The notes below the pieces were generated by a model. The model saw nothing but the letters and a program-made list of their open reading frames with translations. It searched no databases and was not told where the DNA came from. From Bacillota bacterium (GTDB lineage: Bacteria; Bacillota_A; Clostridia; Lachnospirales; Lachnospiraceae): a DNA stretch of 64,000 bases. The stretch is from NCBI GenBank assembly GCA_023407175.1, contig JAEYMU010000056.1, positions 372,001-436,000 of the forward strand, written 5' to 3'. Position 1 is the stretch's first letter. Each line of letters opens with the position of its first letter. The translations under genes were made by a program, and so were the position numbers. Shown in pieces: positions 29,080 to 38,178 of the stretch.

Positions 29080-29910
29080 ATGGCAATACCAAAATTATCT
29101 CTGAAGCAGGAGGATATTGATTGGGGTACGGGAATTATTAAACAGTACAGTGCCCTCGAAACCTATCCTGTCCATACCCATGATTTTTATGAGATTTTCT
29201 ATATCAGCAGGGGAAAAGGACTTCATTATATCAATGGAAAAGAGGAGCTTTTAACCAATGGGTCCCTCGTATACATCCGCCCTGACGATGTGCACAGCTT
29301 CAAGGGCATTAACTATTTTAACTTTGAGATATATTCCCTCGGCTTCACCCTTGAGGAATTAACCCATACACTGGAGTATCTGGAACTCCCGCTGATTCAA
29401 ATTACCGAGCCGCTGCTGCCCATCCACCTCATACTTGAGGGCAATAACAGAGCCTTTATGGAGCAGCAATTAAATCTGCTTTTGGCAAAAAAAGAAGGCA
29501 CGGAAAGAAAGCTTCTCTTTCGTGCCCTGCTGCCACAGTTATTATATTTTACAGCCTGTCTTAATGATTCCCTCACGGAAAAGGAGCTTATTCCAAAATG
29601 GCTCGCAAACTTGGACGAGGAAATGAGCAAACGGGAAAATTATATTATGGGATTACCCCGAATGCTGGAGCTCTGCTCCTATTCACAGGAATATATGAAC
29701 CGGGTTTTCAAAAAATATTTTAAAATCACTCCAACGGAATATATCAATGCAAAACGCCTGATTTATGCCACAGAGCTATTGGTCAGCAAGCAATTTGATA
29801 TCATTGATATCTGCTATATGACCGGCTTTAATAATTTAAGCTATTTCTACAGTGTTTTCAAAAAACAGTATAACTGTACCCCAAAGCAATTCCTGACAAA
29901 AGGATACTAG
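29080..29910 (+). CDS. AraC-family transcriptional regulator
   Basis: A 276-residue regulator. The N-terminal cupin (about 15-90, YPVHTHDFYEIFYISRGKGLHYINGKE) is the sugar-sensing part. The two C-terminal HTHs (about 180-275) end in DICYMTGFNNLSYFYSVFKKQYNCTPKQFL, the classic AraC signature. GGAGG lies upstream of the ATG. Flanked by GH28 and GH2 genes on the opposite strand, it is the likely activator of one or both (inference). Confidence 0.92.
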   Translation: MAIPKLSLKQEDIDWGTGIIKQYSALETYPVHTHDFYEIFYISRGKGLHYINGKEELLTNGSLVYIRPDDVHSFKGINYFNFEIYSLGFTLEELTHTLEYLELPLIQITEPLLPIHLILEGNNRAFMEQQLNLLLAKKEGTERKLLFRALLPQLLYFTACLNDSLTEKELIPKWLANLDEEMSKRENYIMGLPRMLELCSYSQEYMNRVFKKYFKITPTEYINAKRLIYATELLVSKQFDIIDICYMTGFNNLSYFYSVFKKQYNCTPKQFLTKGY

Positions 29911-29929
29911 CACCTATCCTTGGCCTGGC

Positions 29930-32539
29930 CTATACCAGCTCCACAGTCAGGCCCGGATTCAGACTAAAGAATTCAGGAACGAAGCTTTCTGCCGTCTCCA
30001 CGTCTATACTGATACGCTTTACTTTACCCGGATACAAATCAAAATCATTATCCTCAGGTCTGACTCCGTCGGGGGTTGCAAGATGCAGCATCCACACAAA
30101 GCTATCCGTTTCCAATTGCAGCTCTACCTGTGTATCCGAGGACTTTGTCAGACGGCAGCTGATAACCGCTGCTTTCAGCTTTAATTTACAATAAGGTGTA
30201 AAGAAATATCTGTTCTCATTGAGAACCTGATCCCCGTCACTGAGCTGTGCATAGAGAAGGGTCTCCTCCGGCAGTATATGCTCCTTGATATCTGAATAGT
30301 CAACCGATAGAATTTCTACCGCGCTGTTTGCTTTTATTGTTTTCCGGTCCAGCCCGGACTTTAATACACGGCCTTCAAAGGTCATTATTTTGTATTCTAA
30401 AAGGATTTCCCTTTCCTCCAATAAATCATTCACGACAGTTATCTCAACCGGCTGTACCTCGCCTTTATAGTAGTCAGAATATCCCTCTATTTTCTGAAAG
30501 CTCTGTACCTCATACCCCCTCATTACTAATCCAAAGGGTGCCAATGCTCTTTTCAGATAATAATAAACCGGCCTCTTCCCCAGATAATAATCAATGACCG
30601 ACCAATTATTGATTCCATAGGTATCACTAAGGGTCCAGAGTAAAACACCGGAGCATCGGAACTTACGTGCACGCAAATCATCATAAATATGACGCATGAT
30701 TTCGGCCTGCAGCACCTGGCTTCTGAGGATATATTCCTGTAATCCCATTTGAGAACAATCTCCAAAATATTTCTCCAGCACAAGCTTTAATATCTGATGC
30801 CCGCTGGTTGAATTGGTATGATGCAGCCATTCCGGCGAGGCCGGATTAAGTGCTTCCTTGCGGATACATTTTTCTGCGGCTTCCATATTCATAGCGCCGA
30901 TAATTCCGAATTCACTTAAGAACTTAAAATCAAAATCTGTAAAGTGCCATAGGTCCAGATAATGCTCCCATTCCGGCCGATGGGTAAAATGCCAGGTATG
31001 TTGATCGCCTTCCTCATAGCTTACGGGTTCCTCCCCTCCATAAGGGCTGCTTTCCCGGTAGATTCTGTCGGGGCAGAGCCTCTTAACCAGGCCCGGCAGA
31101 AGCTTTTTATAAAATCGGATGCCGTACCAGGGTAAATCGCCGTGGTAATTTTTAACGGAAGCATACATCTCATGGATTTCATTATTGCCGGCCCAGCAGA
31201 CTAAGCTGGTGTGATTTCTAAGCCTTTTTATACTGTAGATTGCCTCTCTGCTGACTTCCTTATAGAAATCCGGATCATAGTCGGGATAAAACCCGCAGGC
31301 AAACATAAAATCCTGCCATACCATGAGCCCCAGTTCATCACAGGCATCCATAAAGCTCTCACTCTCATAAATGCCCCCGCCCCAAACACGTATCATATTC
31401 ATATTGGCGGCAGCCGCGTACTGGAGCAACGCTCTGTTTTTTTCATCTGTAATACGCCCCAACAGGCAATCTGCCGGCACATGGTTAGCCCCCTTCACAA
31501 ATACGGGGTTATCATTTATCAGGAAGGTAAAGCTTCTTGCACCTTCCCCAAGCTCCTTTTCTTCCAGGGAAACACTTCTTAGACCATGCCTTCTTACGAT
31601 ACTGTGAAGCATTTGCCCCTGCTCATCAAACAGGTTCACTCTAAGCTCATAAAGATAGGGCAGGCCTGTTCCGTTCGGCCACCACAGCCTGGGCTTTTCT
31701 ATCCGGTGTAATATCCTGCTGTTGATTACGCCGCTTTTATCAGCAGTAATTTCTTTCGTTTCGCGGCTAAGCAGGCCGTCTGCCCTATCGTAACGGCCGT
31801 CTTCATAGAGTTCACATTCCAGTATATATTTTCCGCCTGCCAGTATTTCTATTTCCGCCGCTATCTCTAAGGCAATCTCCTCCGCCGCGGTTATCCTGTC
31901 CCCGCTGAACCTGGTTTTAACATAGCAATCCCTGATACAGCCTTTGTCATAGCTGCGAAGGATTACATCCTTCCATATCCCGCAGGTGGGCAGCCAAATA
32001 GTCCAGTCCCAGCCGTATACATATTGGGGCTTGCGCATCCAGGCTCTGTAGGGCTGGTCATTATTCCAGGAATGCTGCATCAATTCAGCGGACCGCTCCT
32101 TCACAAAGTTTATCCCATCATCAATTCTCACTGCCAGGACATTCTCTCCCTCCCTTATCTGGGAGGAAACATCAAAGGTAACACCGATAAATGCATTATT
32201 GTGGCTCCCAATGTACTCTCCATTCAGCCAAATGTCCGATGTCAAATCCAATCCGTCGAAGGATAGCTCCGTTAAGTCCCGTATAAAATCTCTGTCTACA
32301 GAGAAGGCTTTTATGTACCAGAATTCCTTATCCTCTAACCATCTGCACTCCTCATTGTTCCTGTCAACCAGCGGATCCTTTATCAGCCCTGCCTTAGTCA
32401 GGGCAATGTGAATATCCCCGGGCACCATACATTCCATCGACTGGTCGCAGGCCTTCAAAACCTGGTCCAGCTTACCCTTTCCTATCTCCTGTAGAATTAA
32501 CCGCCATTCCCCGGATAAGCAAATCGATTTATGATACAT
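29930..32539 (-). CDS. Glycoside hydrolase family 2, beta-mannosidase type
   Basis: An 869-residue GH2 enzyme. The N-terminal sugar-binding domain (GEWRLILQ ... VPGDIHIALTKAGLIKDPLVDRNNEECRW) is of the beta-mannosidase subgroup. The acid/base Glu is in CWAGNNEIHEMY and the nucleophile Glu in FKFLSEFGIIGAMN. No signal peptide, so cytoplasmic cleavage of mannosides from imported oligosaccharides is likely. I placed the start at the ATG 32539 because GGAGG lies nine bases upstream; a TTG seven codons earlier would include that site. Confidence 0.9.
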   Translation of the reverse strand: MYHKSICLSGEWRLILQEIGKGKLDQVLKACDQSMECMVPGDIHIALTKAGLIKDPLVDRNNEECRWLEDKEFWYIKAFSVDRDFIRDLTELSFDGLDLTSDIWLNGEYIGSHNNAFIGVTFDVSSQIREGENVLAVRIDDGINFVKERSAELMQHSWNNDQPYRAWMRKPQYVYGWDWTIWLPTCGIWKDVILRSYDKGCIRDCYVKTRFSGDRITAAEEIALEIAAEIEILAGGKYILECELYEDGRYDRADGLLSRETKEITADKSGVINSRILHRIEKPRLWWPNGTGLPYLYELRVNLFDEQGQMLHSIVRRHGLRSVSLEEKELGEGARSFTFLINDNPVFVKGANHVPADCLLGRITDEKNRALLQYAAAANMNMIRVWGGGIYESESFMDACDELGLMVWQDFMFACGFYPDYDPDFYKEVSREAIYSIKRLRNHTSLVCWAGNNEIHEMYASVKNYHGDLPWYGIRFYKKLLPGLVKRLCPDRIYRESSPYGGEEPVSYEEGDQHTWHFTHRPEWEHYLDLWHFTDFDFKFLSEFGIIGAMNMEAAEKCIRKEALNPASPEWLHHTNSTSGHQILKLVLEKYFGDCSQMGLQEYILRSQVLQAEIMRHIYDDLRARKFRCSGVLLWTLSDTYGINNWSVIDYYLGKRPVYYYLKRALAPFGLVMRGYEVQSFQKIEGYSDYYKGEVQPVEITVVNDLLEEREILLEYKIMTFEGRVLKSGLDRKTIKANSAVEILSVDYSDIKEHILPEETLLYAQLSDGDQVLNENRYFFTPYCKLKLKAAVISCRLTKSSDTQVELQLETDSFVWMLHLATPDGVRPEDNDFDLYPGKVKRISIDVETAESFVPEFFSLNPGLTVELV

Positions 32540-32700
32540 CCCATTATTCCTCCAACGCAAGTTATTGTATGTTTGTAAAATGACCGATCTTTCCCAGACA
32601 TTTTACGAAATGATATACTTATTTTAGACAAGATTTTTACATTTTTCTTCCTGTAGCTTGATTAAGCTTCTACTATATTGATTTTTAGAAATTTTTACGT

Positions 32701-33498
32701 TCATTTTCTATTTGCTTCAATCCACTCTACCGCAAAATTAACCAGCTCTCTCTGGTGCATGGATTTTATAAAGGTATTACCAAGCTCTGCTTTCAGGACC
32801 TTACAATGCTCCTCGAATGCATTGCCGATTTGATCAAAATCTTCTCCGCCAACATGCAGGGTTTCATAAGTAACCCATTCCCTTTTTCCATCCACCAGTA
32901 GGGCACTGCTTTCCCTGATATTGTGCTTTGACGGATAGGAAGCCTTCGCGTCCGCCAGATGAAGGGAGGTATTCCTGTCATAGCCTACGCCGATCAACAA
33001 TACCTTGCCGTTCAGCCGGTATAATTTATCGATGGGAGAACCCAATCCAAAAATATTGCTTAGGTCATGCTCCTTTGTAAGGTATCCGGCATTTTTTCCG
33101 ACTGCCGCAACCGAGCGGGCAGGGTGGTCACTTCGCAACGCTCCCGGCCAGCTGCGAAACATCTCCGCCACGGCTCCCATGGTATTCGTCGGAGTGATTC
33201 TCTTATCATAAGCCGGCCAATTTTCCCGTATTGCCTGCCACCATTCCTCGGGCTCCTCCCAGTGGACACCTGCCATTGGATCCAGGTTCTTCCAGGATTG
33301 GGCAGGCATCATAATCGTACCGTCGCAGCCTACTGCTTCCAGCAAGGCCTCAATTACAATCTGGGGACCTCCGCATACAAAACCCATGCTACTCAAGGAG
33401 GTATGCACCATTACCGCATCCCCGGGAACAATTCCCACCCTTTGTATTCCTTCGATTATATCCTTCTTTAAAACAAGCTTTCTATCTTCCAGCCGCAT
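32701..33498 (-). CDS. AAC(3)-family aminoglycoside N-acetyltransferase-like protein
   Basis: A 265-residue acetyl-CoA-dependent enzyme of the AAC(3)/YokD family. Typical blocks are VMVHTSLSSMGFVCGG, RITPTNTMGAVAEMFRSWPGALRSDHPARSVAAVGK and LIGVGYDRNTSLHLAD. The HP(A)xS region carries the catalytic His. Members modify aminoglycosides, but many chromosomal ones have unknown physiological substrates. A resistance role should not be assumed. It stands alone with an unremarkable leader. Confidence 0.87.
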   Translation of the reverse strand: MRLEDRKLVLKKDIIEGIQRVGIVPGDAVMVHTSLSSMGFVCGGPQIVIEALLEAVGCDGTIMMPAQSWKNLDPMAGVHWEEPEEWWQAIRENWPAYDKRITPTNTMGAVAEMFRSWPGALRSDHPARSVAAVGKNAGYLTKEHDLSNIFGLGSPIDKLYRLNGKVLLIGVGYDRNTSLHLADAKASYPSKHNIRESSALLVDGKREWVTYETLHVGGEDFDQIGNAFEEHCKVLKAELGNTFIKSMHQRELVNFAVEWIEANRK

Positions 33499-33548
33499 AA
33501 TCTCAACCTTTTCTTTTAATTAATATTACTGTCCTCTTCTATCATATC

Positions 33549-33586
33549 AAAAAAAGTACCGCAAAAGCAATTACCTTTTGCGGTAC
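33549..33586 (-). terminator. Terminator of the small membrane protein operon
   Basis: Leftward GTACCGCAAAAG pairs perfectly with CTTTTGCGGTAC and is followed by seven T residues. It closes the leftward unit that ends with the 96-residue membrane protein. Confidence 0.92.
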
Positions 33587-33611
33587 CCCGATATCGTATA
33601 TAAAACTTAGA

Positions 33612-33902
33612 TTAAGCCGAATAACTGCTTAATGCACTCAGTACGGCTGCAGCTATCGTTGCATAGAAGATAAGACCAATTACCAGACCGGCGGCCATTA
33701 CAATTAACATAGCGCGGCAGTAATTCTTTCTATTTGTATTCCCTTCTCCAAATGCCCATACAAACAGCATGATTAATCCGACACATGGAATTGCCTGTAC
33801 TATGAGTACGATCAGCCAATCAACCAATCTCATCGGCGGTTCCAGCTGAACCCCGTTCGGTACACCGTTTGGCATACCATTCTGCGCTCCATAATTATCC
33901 AT
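33612..33902 (-). CDS. Small two-helix membrane protein
   Basis: A 96-residue protein. The N-terminal ~25 residues are Asn/Gly/Pro-rich (NGMPNGVPNGVQ, a short repeat). Two hydrophobic helices follow (about 28-50 and 62-90), joined by FGEGNTNRKNYCRA. This resembles small TM2-like or interferon-induced-transmembrane-like bacterial proteins of unknown function. GGGAGG six bases before the ATG supports the start. It is 28 bases after the DUF2752 gene, hence an operon. Confidence 0.75.
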   Translation of the reverse strand: MDNYGAQNGMPNGVPNGVQLEPPMRLVDWLIVLIVQAIPCVGLIMLFVWAFGEGNTNRKNYCRAMLIVMAAGLVIGLIFYATIAAAVLSALSSYSA

Positions 33903-33930
33903 TTATTTCCTCCCACGTAAAAGTATTCGG

Positions 33931-34368
33931 TTACTTTGCTGATTTACATTGATGGATCAGTACTACAATTTTATGAAGACAATTATCCGGATGATATACC
34001 ATCGGTGTTATATGAGGATAATATGTCTTCATCCGATAAATGTAGAATGCTACAAAGATAACCAAACATATTATAACATATAACTTTATAAATAATATAT
34101 AATTTTTTAATATTTTTTTTATAAAATAGCATCCAATTATTCCTAAAATTACAAGTATCAGCAATGGATGCATCTGAAATGACTCCCGAAAATGTCCTGT
34201 CAGCATAAGTATTGTCGCCCTGGTGAGTCCGCAGGCAGGACACGGAATTCCCAATAATAGGACGCTAAGGCAGACTGTTCCAAAGAAATAGTTCAGACCC
34301 AGCATTACAATCAGGCATAATACCATTCCAATCCAATATTTTTTTATTAATTCCAACCCTATGCTCAC
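33931..34368 (-). CDS. DUF2752 family membrane protein
   Basis: A 145-residue membrane protein with three or four hydrophobic helices. The DUF2752 signature GIPCPACGLTRA (about 40-51), with its paired cysteines, is followed by FHMHP-like FQMHPLLIL. The family is of unknown function. The start is GTG, with GAAGGA close upstream. It pairs with the small downstream membrane protein. Confidence 0.83.
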   Translation of the reverse strand: MSIGLELIKKYWIGMVLCLIVMLGLNYFFGTVCLSVLLLGIPCPACGLTRATILMLTGHFRESFQMHPLLILVILGIIGCYFIKKILKNYILFIKLYVIICLVIFVAFYIYRMKTYYPHITPMVYHPDNCLHKIVVLIHQCKSAK

Positions 34369-34403
34369 ATTCCTTCTCCGATCATATCATCTGCTTTTTA
34401 CTT

Positions 34404-35459
34404 CTAATACGGATGCAATCCCGTCCTTTTTAAACCGGTTCTTTCGTCCAAGCCGAACAGTAAATTCATATTCTGCACCGCCGCATGGGCTCCTCCCTTG
34501 CCGATACTGTCAAGCACGCTGAATACCACAATACGGCCCCTTTTTTCATCCACATCCAGCCCAATATGGCAATAATTTGTACCGGATACGGCTGCCACCC
34601 AGGGGTATGGAGCATACTGCCAGGAGGAATTCTCCTCCTTAGGTAAATCAATTATTTTGACAAAGGGCTCCTCCCGGTAATAGTCCTGATAAACCTCCAT
34701 TATTTCGTCGCGGCTTACCTCCTTTAACGGGAAGCAATGACAGATATCCAGAATTCCTCTTGTGATGGGAACATAGGAGGTTGTAAAATGTACTACGGTC
34801 TCCGTACCTCCTATGCTGCTTAGTTCCTGCTCTATCTCATAGGTATGCCGGTGATCAACCACATTATAGGGTACAATATTGTTGCCGATCTCAGGATGAT
34901 GAATGGCCCGGTCAGTTTCCGCACCTGCCCCCGCTGTCCCGGAAAGACCGTCAACGATTATTTTCCTTGTATCAATTAAGCCCTTCTTAACCAAGGGTGC
35001 CAGTCCAAATATTGCGGCAGAGGAAAAGCAGCCCGGATTTGCAATGACTCTGGCCTTCTTTATCTCTTCTCTGTGGAATTCCGGTATCCCGTATACTGCC
35101 TCCTTAGCAAGCTCCCAATCCGCATGACTCTTCCCGTAAATCCGTTCCCAGGTGCTTTTGCTCTTAAGTCTGAAATCGGCTCCAAGATCGATGACCTTCC
35201 CTCCATTTTCTATCAGCCCTCTTGCCTGCTTCATAATCTGACCGGAGGGCAGAGCGGCAAAAATCACATCACAGGGTGTGGCTTCCTCCGGTTTTATAAA
35301 CTTAAGTCCCATTCCATAGAGATTCTTATGATAGTATTCAACCGGCTTATCACCTCTGCTGGTCAGCCATTCGATATCCACCTCGGGATGCTCCAATAAA
35401 ATCCGTATTACCTCTCCGCCCATATAGCCCGAAGCACCATATATTCCTGCCTTTATCAA
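34404..35459 (-). CDS. argC: N-acetyl-gamma-glutamyl-phosphate reductase
   Basis: A 351-residue NADPH-dependent reductase of arginine (ornithine) biosynthesis. The N-terminal Rossmann motif is GIYGASGYMGGE, the catalytic Cys is in ANPGCFSSAA, and the substrate region HRHTYEIEQEL is present. The start codon is TTG, fixed by the conserved MIKAGIYGASG; the nearest ribosome binding site is GGAG about ten bases upstream. No argJ, argB or argD lies nearby, so it is a stand-alone or paralogous copy. The related LysY/phosphate-semialdehyde reductases cannot be excluded. Confidence 0.88.
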   Translation of the reverse strand: MIKAGIYGASGYMGGEVIRILLEHPEVDIEWLTSRGDKPVEYYHKNLYGMGLKFIKPEEATPCDVIFAALPSGQIMKQARGLIENGGKVIDLGADFRLKSKSTWERIYGKSHADWELAKEAVYGIPEFHREEIKKARVIANPGCFSSAAIFGLAPLVKKGLIDTRKIIVDGLSGTAGAGAETDRAIHHPEIGNNIVPYNVVDHRHTYEIEQELSSIGGTETVVHFTTSYVPITRGILDICHCFPLKEVSRDEIMEVYQDYYREEPFVKIIDLPKEENSSWQYAPYPWVAAVSGTNYCHIGLDVDEKRGRIVVFSVLDSIGKGGAHAAVQNMNLLFGLDERTGLKRTGLHPY

Positions 35460-35562
35460 GACCTCTTCACTCCTTCTTTATGTAAAATAGCTTCTCAATG
35501 CATATTCTTATTTTATATATGTTACCACTCCTTTGCAGCCGGAAGCAATACAATATTTTTTG

Positions 35563-35604
35563 CAAAATAATTCCTTACCCTATCTGTTAGAATAGAGTAA
35601 GGAA
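35563..35604 (-). terminator. Terminator of the cotJ operon
   Basis: Leftward TTCCTTACTCTAT pairs with ATAGGGTAAGGAA (one mismatch) and is followed by TTATTTTG. Confidence 0.75.
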
Positions 35605-35679
35605 TTGTTCAGACCTTCCGCATAGAAAGCCCACCTTGTGAACGACTTTCCATTGCTATCTCTTAATTTCTGCCTGCTG

Positions 35680-36294
35680 TTACTTTCCCTGATACATATT
35701 CTTATCAAATTCCGGGTTAAAATAATAGAAATTCTTACAATCCAGCTTATCCTTCGTCTTCTCCAGGGCTTCTCCGAAACGCTGAAAATGGACAATTTCC
35801 CGGCTTCGAAGGAATTTCAGCGGCTCCTGTACTTCAGGGTCGGGTATCATGCGAAGCAGGTTGTCATATACGGTTCTGGCCTTCTGTTCCGCTGCGAGAT
35901 CTTCTGTCAGATCAGTAATCGCATCTCCTTTGGACTGAAATTCAATGGCGGTAAAGGGCAGGGCTGAGGCTGCCTGGGGCCAAAGTGCCGTAGTATGGTC
36001 GATATAATAGGCATCAAAGCCGGCCTCCTTGGCCTGTTCAATTGTAAGATTCTTGGTCAGCTGATAAACCATGGAACAAATGATCTCCATATGCGCCAAT
36101 TCTTCCGTTCCGATATCTGTTAAGAGGCCGCCTACTTCCTTAATTGGCATGGTATAGCGTTGTGACAGATACCGCATGGAGGCGGAGAGCTCTCCGTCCG
36201 GTCCGCCATACTGGCTGATGATCAGCTGTGCCGTCTTGGGACAGGTTTTATTTATTTTCACCGGGTATTGAAGACGTTTTTCATAAATCCACAT
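35680..36294 (-). CDS. cotJC: Spore coat protein CotJC (Mn-catalase family)
   Basis: A 204-residue protein of the manganese catalase superfamily found in the spore coat. The ferritin-like helices carry metal ligands in SASMRYLSQRY, IGTEELAHMEII, AEQKARTVYDNL and REIVHFQRFGEAL. The length equals B. subtilis CotJC. Its ATG follows directly on the stop of the CotJA-CotJB gene, with GGAAGGAG upstream. Expression is expected late in sporulation in the mother cell. Confidence 0.93.
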   Translation of the reverse strand: MWIYEKRLQYPVKINKTCPKTAQLIISQYGGPDGELSASMRYLSQRYTMPIKEVGGLLTDIGTEELAHMEIICSMVYQLTKNLTIEQAKEAGFDAYYIDHTTALWPQAASALPFTAIEFQSKGDAITDLTEDLAAEQKARTVYDNLLRMIPDPEVQEPLKFLRSREIVHFQRFGEALEKTKDKLDCKNFYYFNPEFDKNMYQGK

Positions 36295-36735
36295 TTATAC
36301 ACACGCTCCTTCCCAAGGCATCGGCCCTTCCTGCCAGCAGAAGCTGGATTCATTCTCATGGATACAATAAGGAATACAAAGCCTTGTCAATGGGTAGAAT
36401 TTCTGTGCGAACTGTTTTCTTAGCTCCGCACATTCCTTTACCTTTTCATGATACAGTTTAATTGCCTCAGCATCATTTTCATGAGTATCCAGATAAAGGG
36501 TCAAATCATCCAAAAAAAAGCTGGCCTGATTGATTTTTTCCATCAGCTGTTCTCTTTCATCCAGCTTCTTTGTCTTATCGATCGGATTCTTACTTGCCAT
36601 TACGGCTTCCGCCGCAAAAAAAGGCATATTCAGCTCCTGGAAAATGGTACCGATATTCAGAGCATCTTCTTCGCTGTACAATTTACCCCATTGCTGAACC
36701 GGTATATTCGCAATTGCCAAATGCTTTTCCGACAT
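36295..36735 (-). CDS. CotJA-CotJB fusion spore coat protein
   Basis: A 146-residue protein. Residues about 5-48 match CotJA (AIANIPVQQWGKLYSEEDAL, GTIFQELNMPFF). Residues 60-146 match CotJB (REQLMEKINQASFFLDDLTLYLDTH ... CWQEGPMPWEGA). In Bacillus these are two genes, and here they read through as one. The start at 36735 has GGAAAGGGG upstream; a TTG seven codons earlier would contain that site. It partners CotJC, encoded directly downstream. Confidence 0.82.
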   Translation of the reverse strand: MSEKHLAIANIPVQQWGKLYSEEDALNIGTIFQELNMPFFAAEAVMASKNPIDKTKKLDEREQLMEKINQASFFLDDLTLYLDTHENDAEAIKLYHEKVKECAELRKQFAQKFYPLTRLCIPYCIHENESSFCWQEGPMPWEGACV

Positions 36736-36846
36736 AAAAAAACCCCTTTCCTGCAAATACTGTTTTTGTAATCAAATACCTCCTATAAAAGCTTCGATTA
36801 CATTTTTAGTATCTGCAAAAAAAGAGTTTCTACTTTGGAAATTTTA

Positions 36847-37602
36847 TTATTTTTTCTCGATGCTCCAGCTCTGTCCTGCCGAGTCAACCTCCATAATCCG
36901 GGTATCATTCCCGCTTCCTCTCTCGTTCAAGAACTGTTTAATAATAGATGGCTTATTCCAGAAATGCATGGGAAACAAATATTTAATTTTTACCGTATTC
37001 ATCAGATATTCCATTCCCAGATAATACCACTCCTCCTGTCTTGGGTCGAGGGGAACAAAGGCAATGTCAATGGCAATTGTTGGCGAGCCAACCATACCCT
37101 CTAATTTCTTTATTTCCTTCTGAAATTTTGCCCTCATGTCATTGTTATACTGCTTTGTCTCTTCCTTCCATACCCATAAATTTAAATCGCCTGCATGATA
37201 AACCGTTTTTCCTTGATACTTCAGAAGAAAGGCTACTCCGCAATCCGTTGATTTCAGGGTTCTTAGCTCTATCTTCTCCTGATTCTGGTCATAGAATTCA
37301 TACTGTGCCGAGGGCTTAACCGATACAATTGTATCTGCCGCCTCCCCGAAGCCGCCCTTACCGGATAAGCGCTTCGAGCTTACTTTAATATCCGAAGACA
37401 GGATATACTGTACCCTGTCATATTTGCTTTGTAAATCAAAAATATCCGGATTATAGTGATCTCCATGCTTGTGGCTGGCAAATACAAACAGCTTTTTCTC
37501 CCGGTTTAATAAAGGAATTTCTCCGGTATAATAATCAAACAGCCAATAGCAGCTCTCCCATTCCATTAAAAACCCGCTGTGACCGATATATGTGATCTCC
37601 AT
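36847..37602 (-). CDS. MBL-fold metallo-hydrolase
   Basis: A 251-residue metallo-beta-lactamase-fold protein. The metal motif is SHKHGDHYN (HxHxDH), with VYHAGDLNLW supplying the later His/Asp and FPMHFW the last His. The N-terminus ITYIGHSGFLMEW is typical of the UlaG-like/YycJ-like branch. The length is standard. CAGGAGG precedes the ATG. The substrate is unknown and it lies alone between the cotJ operon and an ArsC-like gene. Confidence 0.85.
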   Translation of the reverse strand: MEITYIGHSGFLMEWESCYWLFDYYTGEIPLLNREKKLFVFASHKHGDHYNPDIFDLQSKYDRVQYILSSDIKVSSKRLSGKGGFGEAADTIVSVKPSAQYEFYDQNQEKIELRTLKSTDCGVAFLLKYQGKTVYHAGDLNLWVWKEETKQYNNDMRAKFQKEIKKLEGMVGSPTIAIDIAFVPLDPRQEEWYYLGMEYLMNTVKIKYLFPMHFWNKPSIIKQFLNERGSGNDTRIMEVDSAGQSWSIEKK

Positions 37603-37697
37603 ATGATACCTCCTGTCTCTTTCTTATATGCTTCCAGTAGCGATAGAAACGCTTCTCCTATCCTTCTCTATTCCGCTTCTTATGGCATAGGTTCTTA

Positions 37698-38039
37698 TCA
37701 ATCCCAGTCTTTCCATACCTCCGGCTGATACCCAACCGTAGCCCGGATGCCGTTCCTTACAATGGGTGTTCTCAACAGCTGCTGGTTTTCCAGAATTTTT
37801 TCTTCCCGATCCGCCTCACTTAAGTATTTCATAAGCACAAGGAGCTCCCTATCACTGCATTTTTCATCAAGCATTGCATCCATTCCTCCCACCGCCTGCT
37901 TTACACGGCTGAATTCTCCCTTACTCATGCCCTTTTCCTTGAGATTTATAAACTGATATTTTATCCCGCGTTCCTTAAAATACCGTTCTGCCTTCTTTGT
38001 ATCAAAGCATTTCGTCTTACCAAATATCTGTATATTCAT
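37698..38039 (-). CDS. ArsC/Spx-family thioredoxin-fold protein
   Basis: A 113-residue protein of the ArsC/Spx/YffB family. The N-terminal active region is FGKTKCFDTKKAERYFKERGI, with a single Cys and no CxxC, which excludes Spx-like redox switching. LLRTPIVRNG near residue 89 is the conserved cis-Pro region. It may be an arsenate-reductase-like glutathione/mycothiol-independent protein; activity is uncertain. AGGAGCAGATC precedes the ATG. Confidence 0.82.
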   Translation of the reverse strand: MNIQIFGKTKCFDTKKAERYFKERGIKYQFINLKEKGMSKGEFSRVKQAVGGMDAMLDEKCSDRELLVLMKYLSEADREEKILENQQLLRTPIVRNGIRATVGYQPEVWKDWD

Positions 38040-38107
38040 GATCTGCTCCTATCATAAATCTTATTAGCTTCCAGTTTAATATTAACCTATGAAAGCATTT
38101 TCCGCAA

Positions 38108-38147
38108 CAAAGAAAGCCGCAAACCTTTGCTCATAAAGGTTTGCGGC
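38108..38147 (-). terminator. Terminator of the NRPS operon
   Basis: GCCGCAAACCTTT (38116-38128) pairs perfectly with AAAGGTTTGCGGC (38135-38147). The leftward reading ends in TTTCTTTG. A T-rich stretch on the other side could also serve the + strand. Confidence 0.85.
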
Positions 38148-38178
38148 CTTCTTTATCCTATTGAAGTCCGGGCCGGCG

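Noticed and set aside
18032..33498. APH-like and AAC(3)-like genes as an acquired resistance island
   Set aside because: They are 14 kb apart, have no integron or transposon sequences nearby, and their codon use matches their neighbours. They look like chromosomal family members.
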